DNA of 64,000 nt from Saprospiraceae bacterium (GTDB taxonomy: Bacteria > Bacteroidota > Bacteroidia > Chitinophagales > Saprospiraceae). The position numbers and the translations under genes are program-made. This document shows, piece after piece, positions 44,324 through 53,682 of the stretch (its first letter is position 1; each line of letters opens with the position of its first letter). The notes under the pieces are model-generated. The model had not been told where the DNA came from, did not search any database, and saw only the letters and a list, made by a program, of their open reading frames with translations. The stretch covers positions 82,862 through 146,861 of the forward strand of contig JABDMH010000004.1 of NCBI GenBank assembly GCA_013001595.1, read 5' to 3'.

Positions 44324-45118
44324 TCATTTAGTTGCGTGCCAGGTTATAAAGTGCTGAGTACTGTTGCGCATTACACCGTCTATTTCCGAAGAGCTGCTGG
44401 CCTTGCCTTCAATTAGCAGAAATTTCTTCCCGTCGAAAGCTGATAAATAGATTTTATCATCCTGGACAGTGCCCTCCAAATGTGCATATTGTACATCACC
44501 AAACTGGAGGGATCCCCTAAGATCATTCCCTAATTGGTTCAATAGCATGTTGCCTAGGATTTCCTCATCGTCTTTTCGAAACTCCATTTGCCATTGTCCA
44601 GTAAAGTCACTTATGGGCTCCTTCTTTAATAGTGTAAATCGATGGTCTTGCCCATGACGAGCTACGAAGGAAACGGGGTAAAGATCAGCAGGGGAAGACG
44701 TATAATAACCTTCCATCACATTGTCTTCAAAAAGTGCCTTCAACATGGCATCAGACTCTGGAAACTTTATTAGCACAGTGTCCTTGTTTGTGGCGCGATC
44801 GTGTTTAAAGCTAATATCTGTGATCTCAATGACTTGCTCTCTATTTCTAAGATGCATATGCAAACTATCGGGAGTCAAGTAAGATATTTCAAAATTAAAT
44901 GGCAGATCACCCTCCGTTACTTCCTCAAAGTCGAGATCAGCCTGAACGGGAGTTTCTCTCGGTGTATTCTGCACCAGTTCTTTGCGGGGGTCAAGCTTTA
45001 GTACTCCCCTCCACGGACCAGGTGGTAGCTTACTATATGGTTGCTCCATGACAAAACATGCTTGTAGTGTCACACATACAACTAGGGAAAGGAGGGACAA
45101 ATGGTGAATCCTAAGCAT
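44324..45118 (-). CDS. Lipoprotein resembling a TlpA N-terminal module, without thioredoxin domain
   Basis: The 264-aa protein has a lipobox (TLQAC) and two beta-rich halves starting GPWRGVLKL and GQWQMEFRK. In Bacteroidota, similar modules form the N-terminal part of TlpA-type disulphide reductases, where a thioredoxin domain with CxxC follows. Here the frame ends at TWHATK, and the next gene is a separate one, so no thioredoxin part is present. The module may bind the substrate or a partner by itself. This comparison is from memory of the family and needs a search. It lies between the CE15-like gene and the small barrel gene on the same strand. Confidence 0.6.
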   Translation of the reverse strand: MLRIHHLSLLSLVVCVTLQACFVMEQPYSKLPPGPWRGVLKLDPRKELVQNTPRETPVQADLDFEEVTEGDLPFNFEISYLTPDSLHMHLRNREQVIEITDISFKHDRATNKDTVLIKFPESDAMLKALFEDNVMEGYYTSSPADLYPVSFVARHGQDHRFTLLKKEPISDFTGQWQMEFRKDDEEILGNMLLNQLGNDLRGSLQFGDVQYAHLEGTVQDDKIYLSAFDGKKFLLIEGKASSSSEIDGVMRNSTQHFITWHATK

Positions 45119-45121
45119 ATG

Positions 45122-45652
45122 CTATTGAGACTTCTCACCTACGAAGTGATCATCTCTATATTTAAAGAGGACATTAAAAGTAGTAAGGCTTCCATAAATG
45201 CGTGTAATGTATTGCTGTAAGTTCACTTTTTCCTCATCAGTCAATTTACTGCTGTTAATGCGTTGCTCCATTACTCGAAGGCGATCTCGCACCATGACAA
45301 TTTTGTGAAAAAAGGTATCGATGGGAATCTCCTTCGACTTTGTCCCATCATCACCAGGCTTGATGATCAAGACACCATCTACCCATCTATCTCCTAAATC
45401 TACCACTTGAGAAATATCAGAGTAAGCATTAAGAATTTTAATCAATGCTTTTTCGGCCTCATTGAAGGAGACGACGGCCTGTGCCTCAATGACATCAATG
45501 ATCTCCCATTCTCCATAGTTTTTTCCCACTTGTTTGATGCCAAATTTCATGAAACATACTTCGTATGCAGCTTTATGAACCCTAATGATGGCACCTTCTC
45601 CGTAAGCAGGATGTGATACCCGCGATCCAATACCGAGGATTTCGTCAGTCAT
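45122..45652 (-). CDS. Uncharacterised protein with small N-terminal beta-barrel
   Basis: The 176-aa protein begins with about 50 residues (GIGSRVSHPAYGEGAIIRVHK) that look like the short SH3/Tudor-type barrel found at the end of UvrD-like helicases and in CarD-like proteins. It continues with a helical region (about 60-165) rich in charged residues. It is cytoplasmic. Function is unknown; a role in nucleic acid or protein binding is a guess. It ends 3 bases before the TlpA-like lipoprotein gene and lies 5 bases after the symporter gene, so the three may form one message. Confidence 0.6.
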   Translation of the reverse strand: MTDEILGIGSRVSHPAYGEGAIIRVHKAAYEVCFMKFGIKQVGKNYGEWEIIDVIEAQAVVSFNEAEKALIKILNAYSDISQVVDLGDRWVDGVLIIKPGDDGTKSKEIPIDTFFHKIVMVRDRLRVMEQRINSSKLTDEEKVNLQQYITRIYGSLTTFNVLFKYRDDHFVGEKSQ

Positions 45653-45657
45653 GATTA

Positions 45658-46974
45658 CTATATTTTTGTTTGATCTTTTTTGTAAAAATCATCTATTTCT
45701 TTGACATGTGGCTCACCAACTTTACCTAAACTTTTGCCGACCATAATCGCCACGGTAGCATCACCAGTCACATTACAAATTGTGCGTACCATATCCAGGG
45801 GGCGGTCAATGGCGAAAATGATGGCCAGGCCAGCTTCAGGTACATCAATGGCTCCCAACACAATGATCAACATGATCATACCAGCACTTGGCACAGCAGC
45901 TGAACCAATAGATGCCAATGTTGCGGTGACGACGATAGATATCTGTGCTCCCAAGGATAATTCTATCCCAAAGGATTGGGCAATGAACACTGCTGCAACA
46001 CCTTGATAAAGAGAAGTACCATCCATATTTACCGTGGCACCTACAGGCAGTACAAAACTCGTAACTTCATCTTCCACACCCATATGTTCATTTACACGTT
46101 CCATCGTGACGGGTAAAGTTGCTGCGCTTGAACTGGTGGAGAATGCCACCAATTGCGCTGGTGCTATTCCTGAGAAAAATCTACCGTATCCGAAACCGGC
46201 GAAGAGCCTGGCCAGGGTAGGGTAGAAAAAAACAATGAGTATACCGAGACCAAGCAGTACAGTGAGGCTATACCACAACAATGCCTTAAACAGATCCCAG
46301 CTGGGAGATTCAACTACCAATGCTGCCAATAGGGCAAATACGCCATAAGGTGCGGCCATCATAATAACGTCAATCATCTTCAAGACGACCTCATTAACTC
46401 CATCAATGAAATCTTTGACAGGAGCTGCCTTTTCGGGAGAGATGAGGATGAGTCCAATACCGAAAAAGATGACAAAAAAGATGACCTGCAGCATATTGGT
46501 ATTGTCAGTCAGAGCAGCAAATATATTAGATGGTATAAGATCCTCAAGCGCCTGCAACGGCCCACTTGTTCTTTGAGCTTGAGCGATTTCGATCTTGGTA
46601 GAAGCATCGCCACCATATGCAGCCAATAGTTCGTTTCTAGATTCCTCAGTAATGGATGCACCTGGCTGAATGAGATTGACTAAAATAAGTCCTACACTTA
46701 CCGCTACTACTGTGGTGATCAGATAGATTAGAATGGTACGGCCTCCCATTAGTGATAGTTTGGAGATGTCTTGGAGATCACTGATTCCTTTGATTAGTGA
46801 GGCTATGATTAGCGGTATCGCTATCAGTTTTAAAAGGTTTATAAAAATGGTACCAAACGGTTTAACCCAATCAACGACAAATTGATTAGCTTCTTGACTA
46901 CTGGCGATCAATCCAAATATGACACCTAGAAGCATCCCGATTAGTATCTTCCAGTGCAGCGCCAGGTTTTTCAT
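45658..46974 (-). CDS. Dicarboxylate/amino acid:cation symporter (DAACS family)
   Basis: This 438-aa membrane protein belongs to the DAACS/GltP family. It has eight or so membrane helices, the serine-rich re-entrant loop FSTSSSAATLPVTMERV and the NMDGTSLYQGVAAVFIAQ segment that binds the cation and substrate. It takes up dicarboxylates, glutamate or aspartate with Na+ or H+. The sequence does not separate these substrates. The C-terminal tail is charged and short. Length and motif order are normal. Confidence 0.93.
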   Translation of the reverse strand: MKNLALHWKILIGMLLGVIFGLIASSQEANQFVVDWVKPFGTIFINLLKLIAIPLIIASLIKGISDLQDISKLSLMGGRTILIYLITTVVAVSVGLILVNLIQPGASITEESRNELLAAYGGDASTKIEIAQAQRTSGPLQALEDLIPSNIFAALTDNTNMLQVIFFVIFFGIGLILISPEKAAPVKDFIDGVNEVVLKMIDVIMMAAPYGVFALLAALVVESPSWDLFKALLWYSLTVLLGLGILIVFFYPTLARLFAGFGYGRFFSGIAPAQLVAFSTSSSAATLPVTMERVNEHMGVEDEVTSFVLPVGATVNMDGTSLYQGVAAVFIAQSFGIELSLGAQISIVVTATLASIGSAAVPSAGMIMLIIVLGAIDVPEAGLAIIFAIDRPLDMVRTICNVTGDATVAIMVGKSLGKVGEPHVKEIDDFYKKDQTKI

Positions 46975-47067
46975 TTTGTATAGTTGAAAAAGACGCCGTA
47001 AAATAGCAAATTCAAATTGCTCCCATTGATAGATTACGGGGTCGGCACTTGCTTCGCCAGATGATTG

Positions 47068-48429
47068 TTAGCAAGCTGCATCAGGTGACCAGGTAATTTT
47101 TAAAGCATATTTAGAGGCTTCCGTAATTCGATACCGGTGATCAATTCGTTCACCCAAGAGCCAGCATATTTCTCCACTACTGGTGAGTATCCATTGGTTT
47201 TCTTTCTCTAGGGCGCTCATTTTTCTATTATTAAAATACTTCTTCACTTTCTGAGATTTCCCCTGTAGACCCAGAGGATGAAAATGGTCTCCCTTTTGCC
47301 ATCGACGCAGCGTGAGGGGAAAGTTAATCTTTTGAGCATCGAGTAAAGCGACCGTCGATTGTACAGGGAATTCCACTTGAGCTCCAAGTGATCGAAGGGC
47401 CATTTCCACAAAACCATTTGGTAGAAATATTTTCTGATCTATGCTTTCAATAGTAATTTTACTAGATGCTGGCTTTTGTAGAGATGCCAGAATAAGATTT
47501 TTACGGTCAATAATTATCCGGTTCTTATGGCTGAAAAAAAACTTGCCTGAATTTCCTTTTTCCAGTGATTCGATCATTTGCAATACTTGCCCGTAGTTAA
47601 ATCCAAATGGCTTTAACCATTCGTAAACAACCAGGTCTCTTAAAGAATGTTCAATATTTTCGACTTCAAGAAAAATGGTGTCTCCACTAATCTTTTTGTT
47701 TGCAGTAATCTGCTGGGACAAGAATCCCTGGAGAAGCCTTGCACTTTTTTGCCAGATGGCAATATTTTCCGACATACGTTTACGAAAGGTAGGCAGCCTC
47801 GTCTCTATTGCTGGAATTAGGACATTGCGCAGGTAATTTCTCCTGTATTTGTTTAGTGCATTACTGCTGTCCTCACGTGAGTTGATTTGATGTTCCGCTG
47901 CATAGTTTCTGATTTCAGATTTTGTGGCAAATAGTAAAGGGCGAATGATGTGATGGCGTTTCGGCATCATTCCTTGCAGTCCGTAGATACCTGCACCACG
48001 TCCGATATTCATCATCACCGTTTCGATCTGGTCGTCTTGATGATGCGCTACTACTAAGTAGCGGTAATTGTTTGCTTCCATAACCTGTGAGAACCATCGA
48101 TATCTTAGTGTCCTGGCTGCTTCTTGAACACCGATTTTCTCTTCTTTAGCAAATCTTCTGGTATCAAAAGTTATGGTATGAAATGGTATGTTGTTCGCAT
48201 CTGCATAGCTCCTTACAAACAATTCATCTTCGCGGGAGTCTTGATCACGCATTTGAAAGTTGCAATGGGCAATGGCGATGTTGTAGCCACCTCTGTATAA
48301 CAATTCATTCAGTACCATAGAATCTACACCACCGCTTACTGCCAAGAGCAAAGCGTCTTGACTAGTGCAGAGCTCATGCATCTCAATAAATGCAAGACAC
48401 CTTTCGAATAGACTGTCCTTATCTGTCAT
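47068..48429 (-). CDS. tilS: tRNA(Ile)-lysidine synthetase TilS
   Basis: This 453-aa protein has the PP-loop ATPase motif AVSGGVDSM near residue 30 and the AHHQDDQIETVMMNIGRGAG segment, followed by the TilS substrate-binding and C-terminal domains (KGDHFHPLGLQGKSQKVKKYF). It adds lysine to C34 of the tRNA for Ile AUA codons, which is essential in most bacteria. It ends before a 93-base gap to the symporter gene. There is no oddity in length or motifs. Confidence 0.95.
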   Translation of the reverse strand: MTDKDSLFERCLAFIEMHELCTSQDALLLAVSGGVDSMVLNELLYRGGYNIAIAHCNFQMRDQDSREDELFVRSYADANNIPFHTITFDTRRFAKEEKIGVQEAARTLRYRWFSQVMEANNYRYLVVAHHQDDQIETVMMNIGRGAGIYGLQGMMPKRHHIIRPLLFATKSEIRNYAAEHQINSREDSSNALNKYRRNYLRNVLIPAIETRLPTFRKRMSENIAIWQKSARLLQGFLSQQITANKKISGDTIFLEVENIEHSLRDLVVYEWLKPFGFNYGQVLQMIESLEKGNSGKFFFSHKNRIIIDRKNLILASLQKPASSKITIESIDQKIFLPNGFVEMALRSLGAQVEFPVQSTVALLDAQKINFPLTLRRWQKGDHFHPLGLQGKSQKVKKYFNNRKMSALEKENQWILTSSGEICWLLGERIDHRYRITEASKYALKITWSPDAAC

Positions 48430-48684
48430 ACCCCATTTTCTTCGACTGAATCAGTTTTCATTGACCAGCAGCTGTCCCGTGAGTCCCAAATTCTGTGTTG
48501 AAACTTTGTGATGAAGGCTGAAGTAGCGAATAAATATGAGTTTTTCCAATTGAAGCATAGCATGGTCATTGACATAAGATTTTTTGAAATGTATTGTACG
48601 ATGTTGTTTCAAGCCGTATCGATTTGTCATGCTTCTTTTGCTGTTAAGATCGGATCATTTCTTGCACGGTGCTGCGGCCGATTA

Positions 48685-49743
48685 TCAAAATATCCCACGT
48701 TGATCTAGCCAACGACGATAAGCATTGGCATTTTTGCTGTGTGCACGAATACTGGCAGCAAAGGCATGTCTACCACTATTGTCCGGTCTTGCACACATGT
48801 ACAGATAATCGTGGTCATCCGCATTTAGCACAGCGTCAATACTGCTGATCGAGGGCATATAGATTGGACCAGGTGGCAGGCCTGCATATTTATAGGTGTT
48901 GTATGGAGAGTCGATAGCTAAGTGTTTATTCAGAACCCTTCTTAATTCAAAATTTCCTACTGCAAAGACCACGGTTGGATCTGCTGCCAACGGAATTCCT
49001 CGCTCCAACCTGTTTAGATATAAGCCGGCAACGATGGGACGTTCACTATTTGCCTGTGTTTCTTTCTCAACAATCGAGGCCAACGTATAGACCTCAGCAG
49101 GAGTCATTTCTAAATCATTGGCAAGTTCCGATCGATTTTTTGATTGCCAAAATTTCTTATGCTCTGCGATCATGCGTTGCATCAATTCCTCGGCAGTGGT
49201 GTTCCAGTAGATCCGGTATGTATTCGGAATGAAAATCGTTAGCAGAGATTCTTTTTCTAGATCTACTGTCTGAGAGGCTCGATCAGTCAATAGATGCGTG
49301 TGAAAAGTCGCCGAGTCAAGTAACAGCTTCTGGGTAATTACAGCCGCTAATCCTCCTAAGTCCCTGACATTATTAAAAGTGATGTCAACGGGAGATTGCC
49401 TGCCGGATCGTAGAAGGTTGATCAGTGATCTATTGCTCATACCATTGGACAGGGCATACCTTCCTGGCTTAATGCGTGAATCTTTAAATTTCATCCATGA
49501 GGCTACTCGTGAAAAAGATGGCAGATTTTCGACATAGGCGGAATCTTCGAGTTGATTTTTCAAGGTCTTAAAATCTGTTTCCTCGAAGATGTGCAAGTAG
49601 GCCATCTCGTCAGTCATTGTCACATTTGGACCCTCGATCCAGCGGTACGACAGATAGGTGGCTCCAGCAAGCAGTACCATGGTCACCAGTCCGATTCCTA
49701 GCCAAAAATATTTCCGACGATTTGACATAAAATCAACCTCCAT
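48685..49743 (-). CDS. mltG: Endolytic murein transglycosylase MltG
   Basis: This 352-aa protein has an N-terminal membrane anchor (about residues 13-33) and the MltG/YceG domain. The catalytic Glu lies in ASIVEKETQANSERPIVAGLYLNRL, and the later GLPPGPIYMPSISSIDA is typical. It cuts nascent peptidoglycan strands and limits glycan length. The start may be the Met at 49743 or the one at 49728. A perfect -7 box with a short palindrome (GGTAC/GTACC) lies directly upstream. Confidence 0.93.
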   Translation of the reverse strand: MEVDFMSNRRKYFWLGIGLVTMVLLAGATYLSYRWIEGPNVTMTDEMAYLHIFEETDFKTLKNQLEDSAYVENLPSFSRVASWMKFKDSRIKPGRYALSNGMSNRSLINLLRSGRQSPVDITFNNVRDLGGLAAVITQKLLLDSATFHTHLLTDRASQTVDLEKESLLTIFIPNTYRIYWNTTAEELMQRMIAEHKKFWQSKNRSELANDLEMTPAEVYTLASIVEKETQANSERPIVAGLYLNRLERGIPLAADPTVVFAVGNFELRRVLNKHLAIDSPYNTYKYAGLPPGPIYMPSISSIDAVLNADDHDYLYMCARPDNSGRHAFAASIRAHSKNANAYRRWLDQRGIF

Positions 49744-49749
49744 TGGATA

Positions 49750-49780
49750 GGTACATTAGTACCTTACAATTGCAAAAGTA
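49750..49780 (-). promoter_or_regulatory. mltG promoter box and small palindrome
   Basis: On the minus strand TACTTTTG (complement of 49773-49780) followed by CA matches the -7 consensus. Between it and the mltG start lies GGTAC-ATTA-GTACC (49750-49763), a 5-bp stem in the expected leader that could be an operator or hairpin. Confidence 0.45.
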
Positions 49781-49855
49781 AAGTATTTGGTTTTCCTTGA
49801 GCAAGTATTAGATACTACTACCATTCTTCATGCCATAATTGGGGAGTACGATAAA

Positions 49856-50665
49856 TTAGTACTGCTCAGATTCGTCAGGGAAATTGCGCCCTTTCACATC
49901 ATCACGATAGGATTGGACGGCGAGCTTAATATCGGTATACAGATCTAGGTATCGACGTAAAAACCTGGGCTTGAAGGCTTTGGTGATACCTAGCAAATCA
50001 TGTGTGACGAGTACTTGGCCGTCGACACTACTTCCTGCTCCGATTCCTATGACAGGAATCTTGACTGATGCTGCAACCTCGGCAGCAAGCTCACTGGGTA
50101 TTTTCTCAAGGACGATTGCAAAGCAGCCAATGGACTCCAACAACTTTGCATCCTTCTTCAGTTGCTCCGCTTCTTCTTTTTCTTTGGCCCTTACGACGTA
50201 AGTACCAAACTTATAGATGGATTGTGGTATAAGTCCGAGATGGCCCATTACCGGAACACCAGCTTTGAGGATCCGCTTAATGGATTCTTGAACACTCTGT
50301 CCACCCTCCAACTTAACAGCATGGGCTCCAGATTCTTTCATGATTCTGATTGCCGAGGATAGTGCCTTTTTCGAATTTCCCTGATAAGTACCAAAAGGGA
50401 GATCAACCACAATTAGAGCTCGCTTTATGGCCCTAATTACACTGCTGGCATGATAAATCATTTGATCCAATGTGATGGGCAGTGTCGTTTCGTGACCTGC
50501 CATTACATTGGAGGCTGAGTCCCCAACTAATAGTACGTCAATACCTGCTTCATCTAGTATGGTCGCAAAGGAATAATCATAGGCTGTCAACATGGAGATC
50601 TTTTCTCCTGCCTCTTTCATACGTCTCAGGGTATGTACAGTGACCCTTTTTACATCTTTATTCAT
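49856..50665 (-). CDS. panB: Ketopantoate hydroxymethyltransferase PanB
   Basis: This 269-aa TIM-barrel enzyme adds a hydroxymethyl group from methylene-tetrahydrofolate to 2-oxoisovalerate in pantothenate synthesis. Typical stretches are [46 protein letters not shown] and [18 protein letters not shown]. It is a single gene; panC and panD are not close. Its upstream region is shared with dnaK, which points the other way. Confidence 0.95.
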   Translation of the reverse strand: MNKDVKRVTVHTLRRMKEAGEKISMLTAYDYSFATILDEAGIDVLLVGDSASNVMAGHETTLPITLDQMIYHASSVIRAIKRALIVVDLPFGTYQGNSKKALSSAIRIMKESGAHAVKLEGGQSVQESIKRILKAGVPVMGHLGLIPQSIYKFGTYVVRAKEKEEAEQLKKDAKLLESIGCFAIVLEKIPSELAAEVAASVKIPVIGIGAGSSVDGQVLVTHDLLGITKAFKPRFLRRYLDLYTDIKLAVQSYRDDVKGRNFPDESEQY

Positions 50666-50748
50666 AGCTCTACGTAAGATTGCTCTGCAAGGTAATAAAA
50701 CTGTATAGCCCTTACCCTGACGAGGGGCTTACAAGCAGCTCTGCTGCC

Positions 50749-50848
50749 GTTTTGTCATATCAAAACAGCCTTTTTGCGATGTATTTCAGCTATAATGTCA
50801 ACAATCCTGACTTTTTGTATGTAAAAGTCGATTGGCATTTTAATTGAG
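50749..50848 (+). promoter_or_regulatory. dnaK upstream control region
   Basis: Two elements precede dnaK. An inverted repeat GTTTTG (50749-50754) / CAAAAC (50761-50766) lies about 130 bases from the ATG. A sigma-54-like motif, TTGGCAT followed by TTG (50832-50846), has GG and G spaced by ten bases, but the second base of the -12 pair is A. No CIRCE element is present. The assignment to sigma-54 is an inference. Confidence 0.3.
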
Positions 50849-50894
50849 CTGTAATTAACAGCAGAAAACATATACCAATAAAAAACTATAGATA

Positions 50895-52817
50895 ATGGGC
50901 AAAATAATAGGAATTGATTTAGGTACAACGAATTCATGTGTAGCAGTAATGGAGGGTAATGAACCAGTGGTTATTCCCAATGACGAAGGGAGAAGGACCA
51001 CTCCTTCAGTAGTTGCGTTCATGGATAATGGAGAGCGCAAGATTGGAGATCCGGCAAAGCGTCAGGCCATTACAAATCCAGAACGTACTGTCTTTTCTAT
51101 CAAGCGATTCATGGGTTCGCGATTTACCGAAGCTGAGAAAGAAGCGGGAAGGGTGCCATACAAAGTGGTAAAAGGTGAAAACGATACCATACGCATAGCA
51201 ATAGATGATAGAAAGTATACTCCTCAAGAGATCTCTGCCATGGTCCTACAGAAAATGAAGAAGGTGGCCGAGGATTACCTGGGTACGGATGTGAGTGAAG
51301 CTGTGGTCACTGTTCCAGCATACTTCAATGATTCGCAGCGACAGGCGACCAAGGAAGCTGGTGAAATTGCAGGACTTAAGATCAATCGAATAATTAACGA
51401 GCCAACTGCCGCTGCACTGGCCTATGGCTTAGACAAGAAAGGACTGGACTCAACCATTGCCGTTTTCGATTTGGGTGGGGGAACTTTTGACATATCTGTG
51501 CTTGAACTTGGCGAAGGTGTATTCGAGGTGAAATCTACTAATGGCGACACGCACCTTGGAGGTGATGACTTCGATCAAGTATTAATTGATTACTTAGCAG
51601 ATGAGTTTAAGTCTTCAGAAAATGTAGACTTACGCAAAGATCCAATGGCATTGCAACGACTCAAAGATGCTGCTGAAAAAGCAAAGATCGAATTGTCTGC
51701 CAGCAATGAAACCGAAGTAAATCTGCCATACATCACCGCAGCTGATGGCGTGCCTAAGCACCTCGTCAAGAAGATTTCTCGATCTAAATTTGAGCAACTT
51801 GCGGATGGTTTGGTGGCACGAACCCTAAAACCTTGTAAAGAGGCTTTAGACGATGCCGGTCTTGGCAAGAGTGATATCGATGAGATTATATTGGTGGGTG
51901 GATCGACCAGGATACCCATGATTCAGTCTGCTGTAGAGGAGTTCTTTGGAAAAAAACCAAACAAGAGTGTTAATCCTGATGAAGTAGTTGCTACAGGTGC
52001 AGCGATTCAGGGTGGTGTTTTAAGTGGAGATGTACAAGACGTGCTGCTACTAGATGTAACGCCGCTCTCTTTAGGTATTGAGACCATGGGTGGAGTTTAT
52101 GATGTTGTCATTGAAGCAAATTCTACCATTCCAACTAAGAAGTCAAAGGTATATTCTACGGCTGCCGATAATCAGCCCTCAGTGGAAATTCACATATTAC
52201 AGGGTGAACGTCCCATGGCCAATGATAATCGAACTGTAGGACGATTCATTTTGGATGGTATTCCTCCATCACCTCGTGGTGTGCCACAGGTTGAGGTTGC
52301 TTTTGATATCGATGCCAACGGTATTTTGAATGTGCATGCAAAAGACAAGGGTACTGGAAAGGAACAGAAGATTAGGATAGAAGCTTCTACCGGACTTTCG
52401 AAAGAGGAGGTAGAGCGCATGAAGAGTGAAGCTGCTGTAAATGCTGAGGCGGATAAAGCTACGAAGGAGCGCATTGAAAAAATCAATGCAGCCGACAGTC
52501 TAGTTTTCCAAACTGAAAAGCAGATTAATGAATACGGCGATAAAATACCGGCAGATAAGAAGACTGCCATCGAAGCTGCCGTAGCAGATCTGAAGGAAGC
52601 ACACAAAGCTGAGGATCTTGAAAAGATTGACGCTGCCACGAAGACTTTGAATGATGCATGGGCTGCCGCCAGCCAAGATATTTATCAAGCTCAGCAGGCG
52701 GATGGTGCAGGTACTACTACTAATGGAGCCACTGCAGATGCTGGTGACCAGGGTGGAGATGGCACGGAAGATGTGACTGATGTAGAGTTTGAGGAAGTGG
52801 ATGACAAGCAAGAGTAG
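50895..52817 (+). CDS. dnaK: Chaperone DnaK (Hsp70)
   Basis: This 640-aa protein is a full-length Hsp70. The ATPase domain (about 1-385) has [30 protein letters not shown] and the [10 protein letters not shown] motif. The linker is [19 protein letters not shown]. The substrate-binding domain and a helical lid follow, with a low-complexity end rich in Gly, Asp and Glu. It binds unfolded proteins with DnaJ and GrpE, which are not in the window. It is followed by its own terminator. The start is the ATG directly preceding GKIIGIDLG. Confidence 0.98.
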   Translation: MGKIIGIDLGTTNSCVAVMEGNEPVVIPNDEGRRTTPSVVAFMDNGERKIGDPAKRQAITNPERTVFSIKRFMGSRFTEAEKEAGRVPYKVVKGENDTIRIAIDDRKYTPQEISAMVLQKMKKVAEDYLGTDVSEAVVTVPAYFNDSQRQATKEAGEIAGLKINRIINEPTAAALAYGLDKKGLDSTIAVFDLGGGTFDISVLELGEGVFEVKSTNGDTHLGGDDFDQVLIDYLADEFKSSENVDLRKDPMALQRLKDAAEKAKIELSASNETEVNLPYITAADGVPKHLVKKISRSKFEQLADGLVARTLKPCKEALDDAGLGKSDIDEIILVGGSTRIPMIQSAVEEFFGKKPNKSVNPDEVVATGAAIQGGVLSGDVQDVLLLDVTPLSLGIETMGGVYDVVIEANSTIPTKKSKVYSTAADNQPSVEIHILQGERPMANDNRTVGRFILDGIPPSPRGVPQVEVAFDIDANGILNVHAKDKGTGKEQKIRIEASTGLSKEEVERMKSEAAVNAEADKATKERIEKINAADSLVFQTEKQINEYGDKIPADKKTAIEAAVADLKEAHKAEDLEKIDAATKTLNDAWAAASQDIYQAQQADGAGTTTNGATADAGDQGGDGTEDVTDVEFEEVDDKQE

Positions 52818-52848
52818 TAACATCACTACCAACAATGAAAACCAGAGG

Positions 52849-52875
52849 AGGGCCTGCTAGCGGGCCCTTTTTTTT
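52849..52875 (+). terminator. dnaK terminator
   Basis: AGGGCC (52849-52854) pairs with GGCCCT (52863-52868) over an 8-base loop, and a run of eight T follows, ending at the dapB stop codon. It serves the rightward dnaK message; the leftward direction lacks a good T run. Confidence 0.85.
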
Positions 52876-53596
52876 AGAAACCCAGTAGATCTCGCATACT
52901 GAAGATACCTTGCTTCCCAATGAGCCATTCTGCAGCGGTTAATGCTCCAGAGGCGAATCCTTTTCTTGAAAAAGCCGTGTGTTTGATCTCAATGGCATCA
53001 ATTTCTGACTTATAAGTTATCATATGGGTGCCGGGCGTATCTTCTATTCGTTCCGATTGAATGACAAGATCAGATGAGTTCCCATTAGCTTGGCCGATCC
53101 ATTGCTCCTTACGATCTAAGGCCTTGAGAATACCTTGTGCCAAAGTGATCGCAGTACCACTTGGTGCATCCAGTTTTTGTGTATGATGTATTTCCTTTAG
53201 GTCCACTTCATATTCAGCAAAGGCGTCCATCCTGCCAGCGAGGTAATCGCTCAATGCAAAGAAGATATTCACTCCAACACTGTAGTTTGAAGCATAGAAA
53301 AAGGCTCCTTTGGTGGTATGGCAAAGCTGGTGGATTTCATCCAAGTTATCCAGCCATCCTGTCGTTCCGCATACCACTGGAATGCCCTTTTCTAGGCACG
53401 CTTTCAAATTGCTAAATGCGGAATCTGGACGGGTAAACTCAATGGCAACATCAATACTTTGATCCAAGTCATCAAGACTATGATCTGTATTGACATCAAT
53501 AGTCAATGGTACTTCGTGCCCCTTGGCCAGGGCCATTTTGTGTATCGTTTGTCCCATTTTGCCATATCCGATAATTGCTATCCTGCTCATAGTCAT
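52874..53596 (-). CDS. dapB: 4-hydroxy-tetrahydrodipicolinate reductase DapB
   Basis: This 240-aa enzyme acts in the diaminopimelate branch of lysine synthesis, needed for peptidoglycan. It has the Rossmann motif IIGYGKMGQTI, the GTTGWL stretch and the catalytic HHTQKLDAPSGTA with the conserved His-His and Lys. It is a little shorter than the enterobacterial enzyme, as in other Bacteroidota. The first ATG (53596) is two codons upstream of a second ATG, and either may be used. Confidence 0.95.
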   Translation of the reverse strand: MTMSRIAIIGYGKMGQTIHKMALAKGHEVPLTIDVNTDHSLDDLDQSIDVAIEFTRPDSAFSNLKACLEKGIPVVCGTTGWLDNLDEIHQLCHTTKGAFFYASNYSVGVNIFFALSDYLAGRMDAFAEYEVDLKEIHHTQKLDAPSGTAITLAQGILKALDRKEQWIGQANGNSSDLVIQSERIEDTPGTHMITYKSEIDAIEIKHTAFSRKGFASGALTAAEWLIGKQGIFSMRDLLGF

Positions 53597-53682
53597 GGTT
53601 TAGTCAAAAAGCCAGCTCGAATATCGAGATAAATAGTGAATATCCTATATTCGACAACTTAGGTGAAGCGGTTTCAGGTGAA

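Noticed and set aside
48508..48708. 66-codon rightward frame between tilS and mltG
   Set aside because: It overlaps the end of mltG, lies on the opposite strand to both neighbours and has no promoter, terminator or domain.
50666..50894. CIRCE/HrcA site before dnaK
   Set aside because: The TTAGCACTC-N9-GAGTGCTAA pattern is absent.
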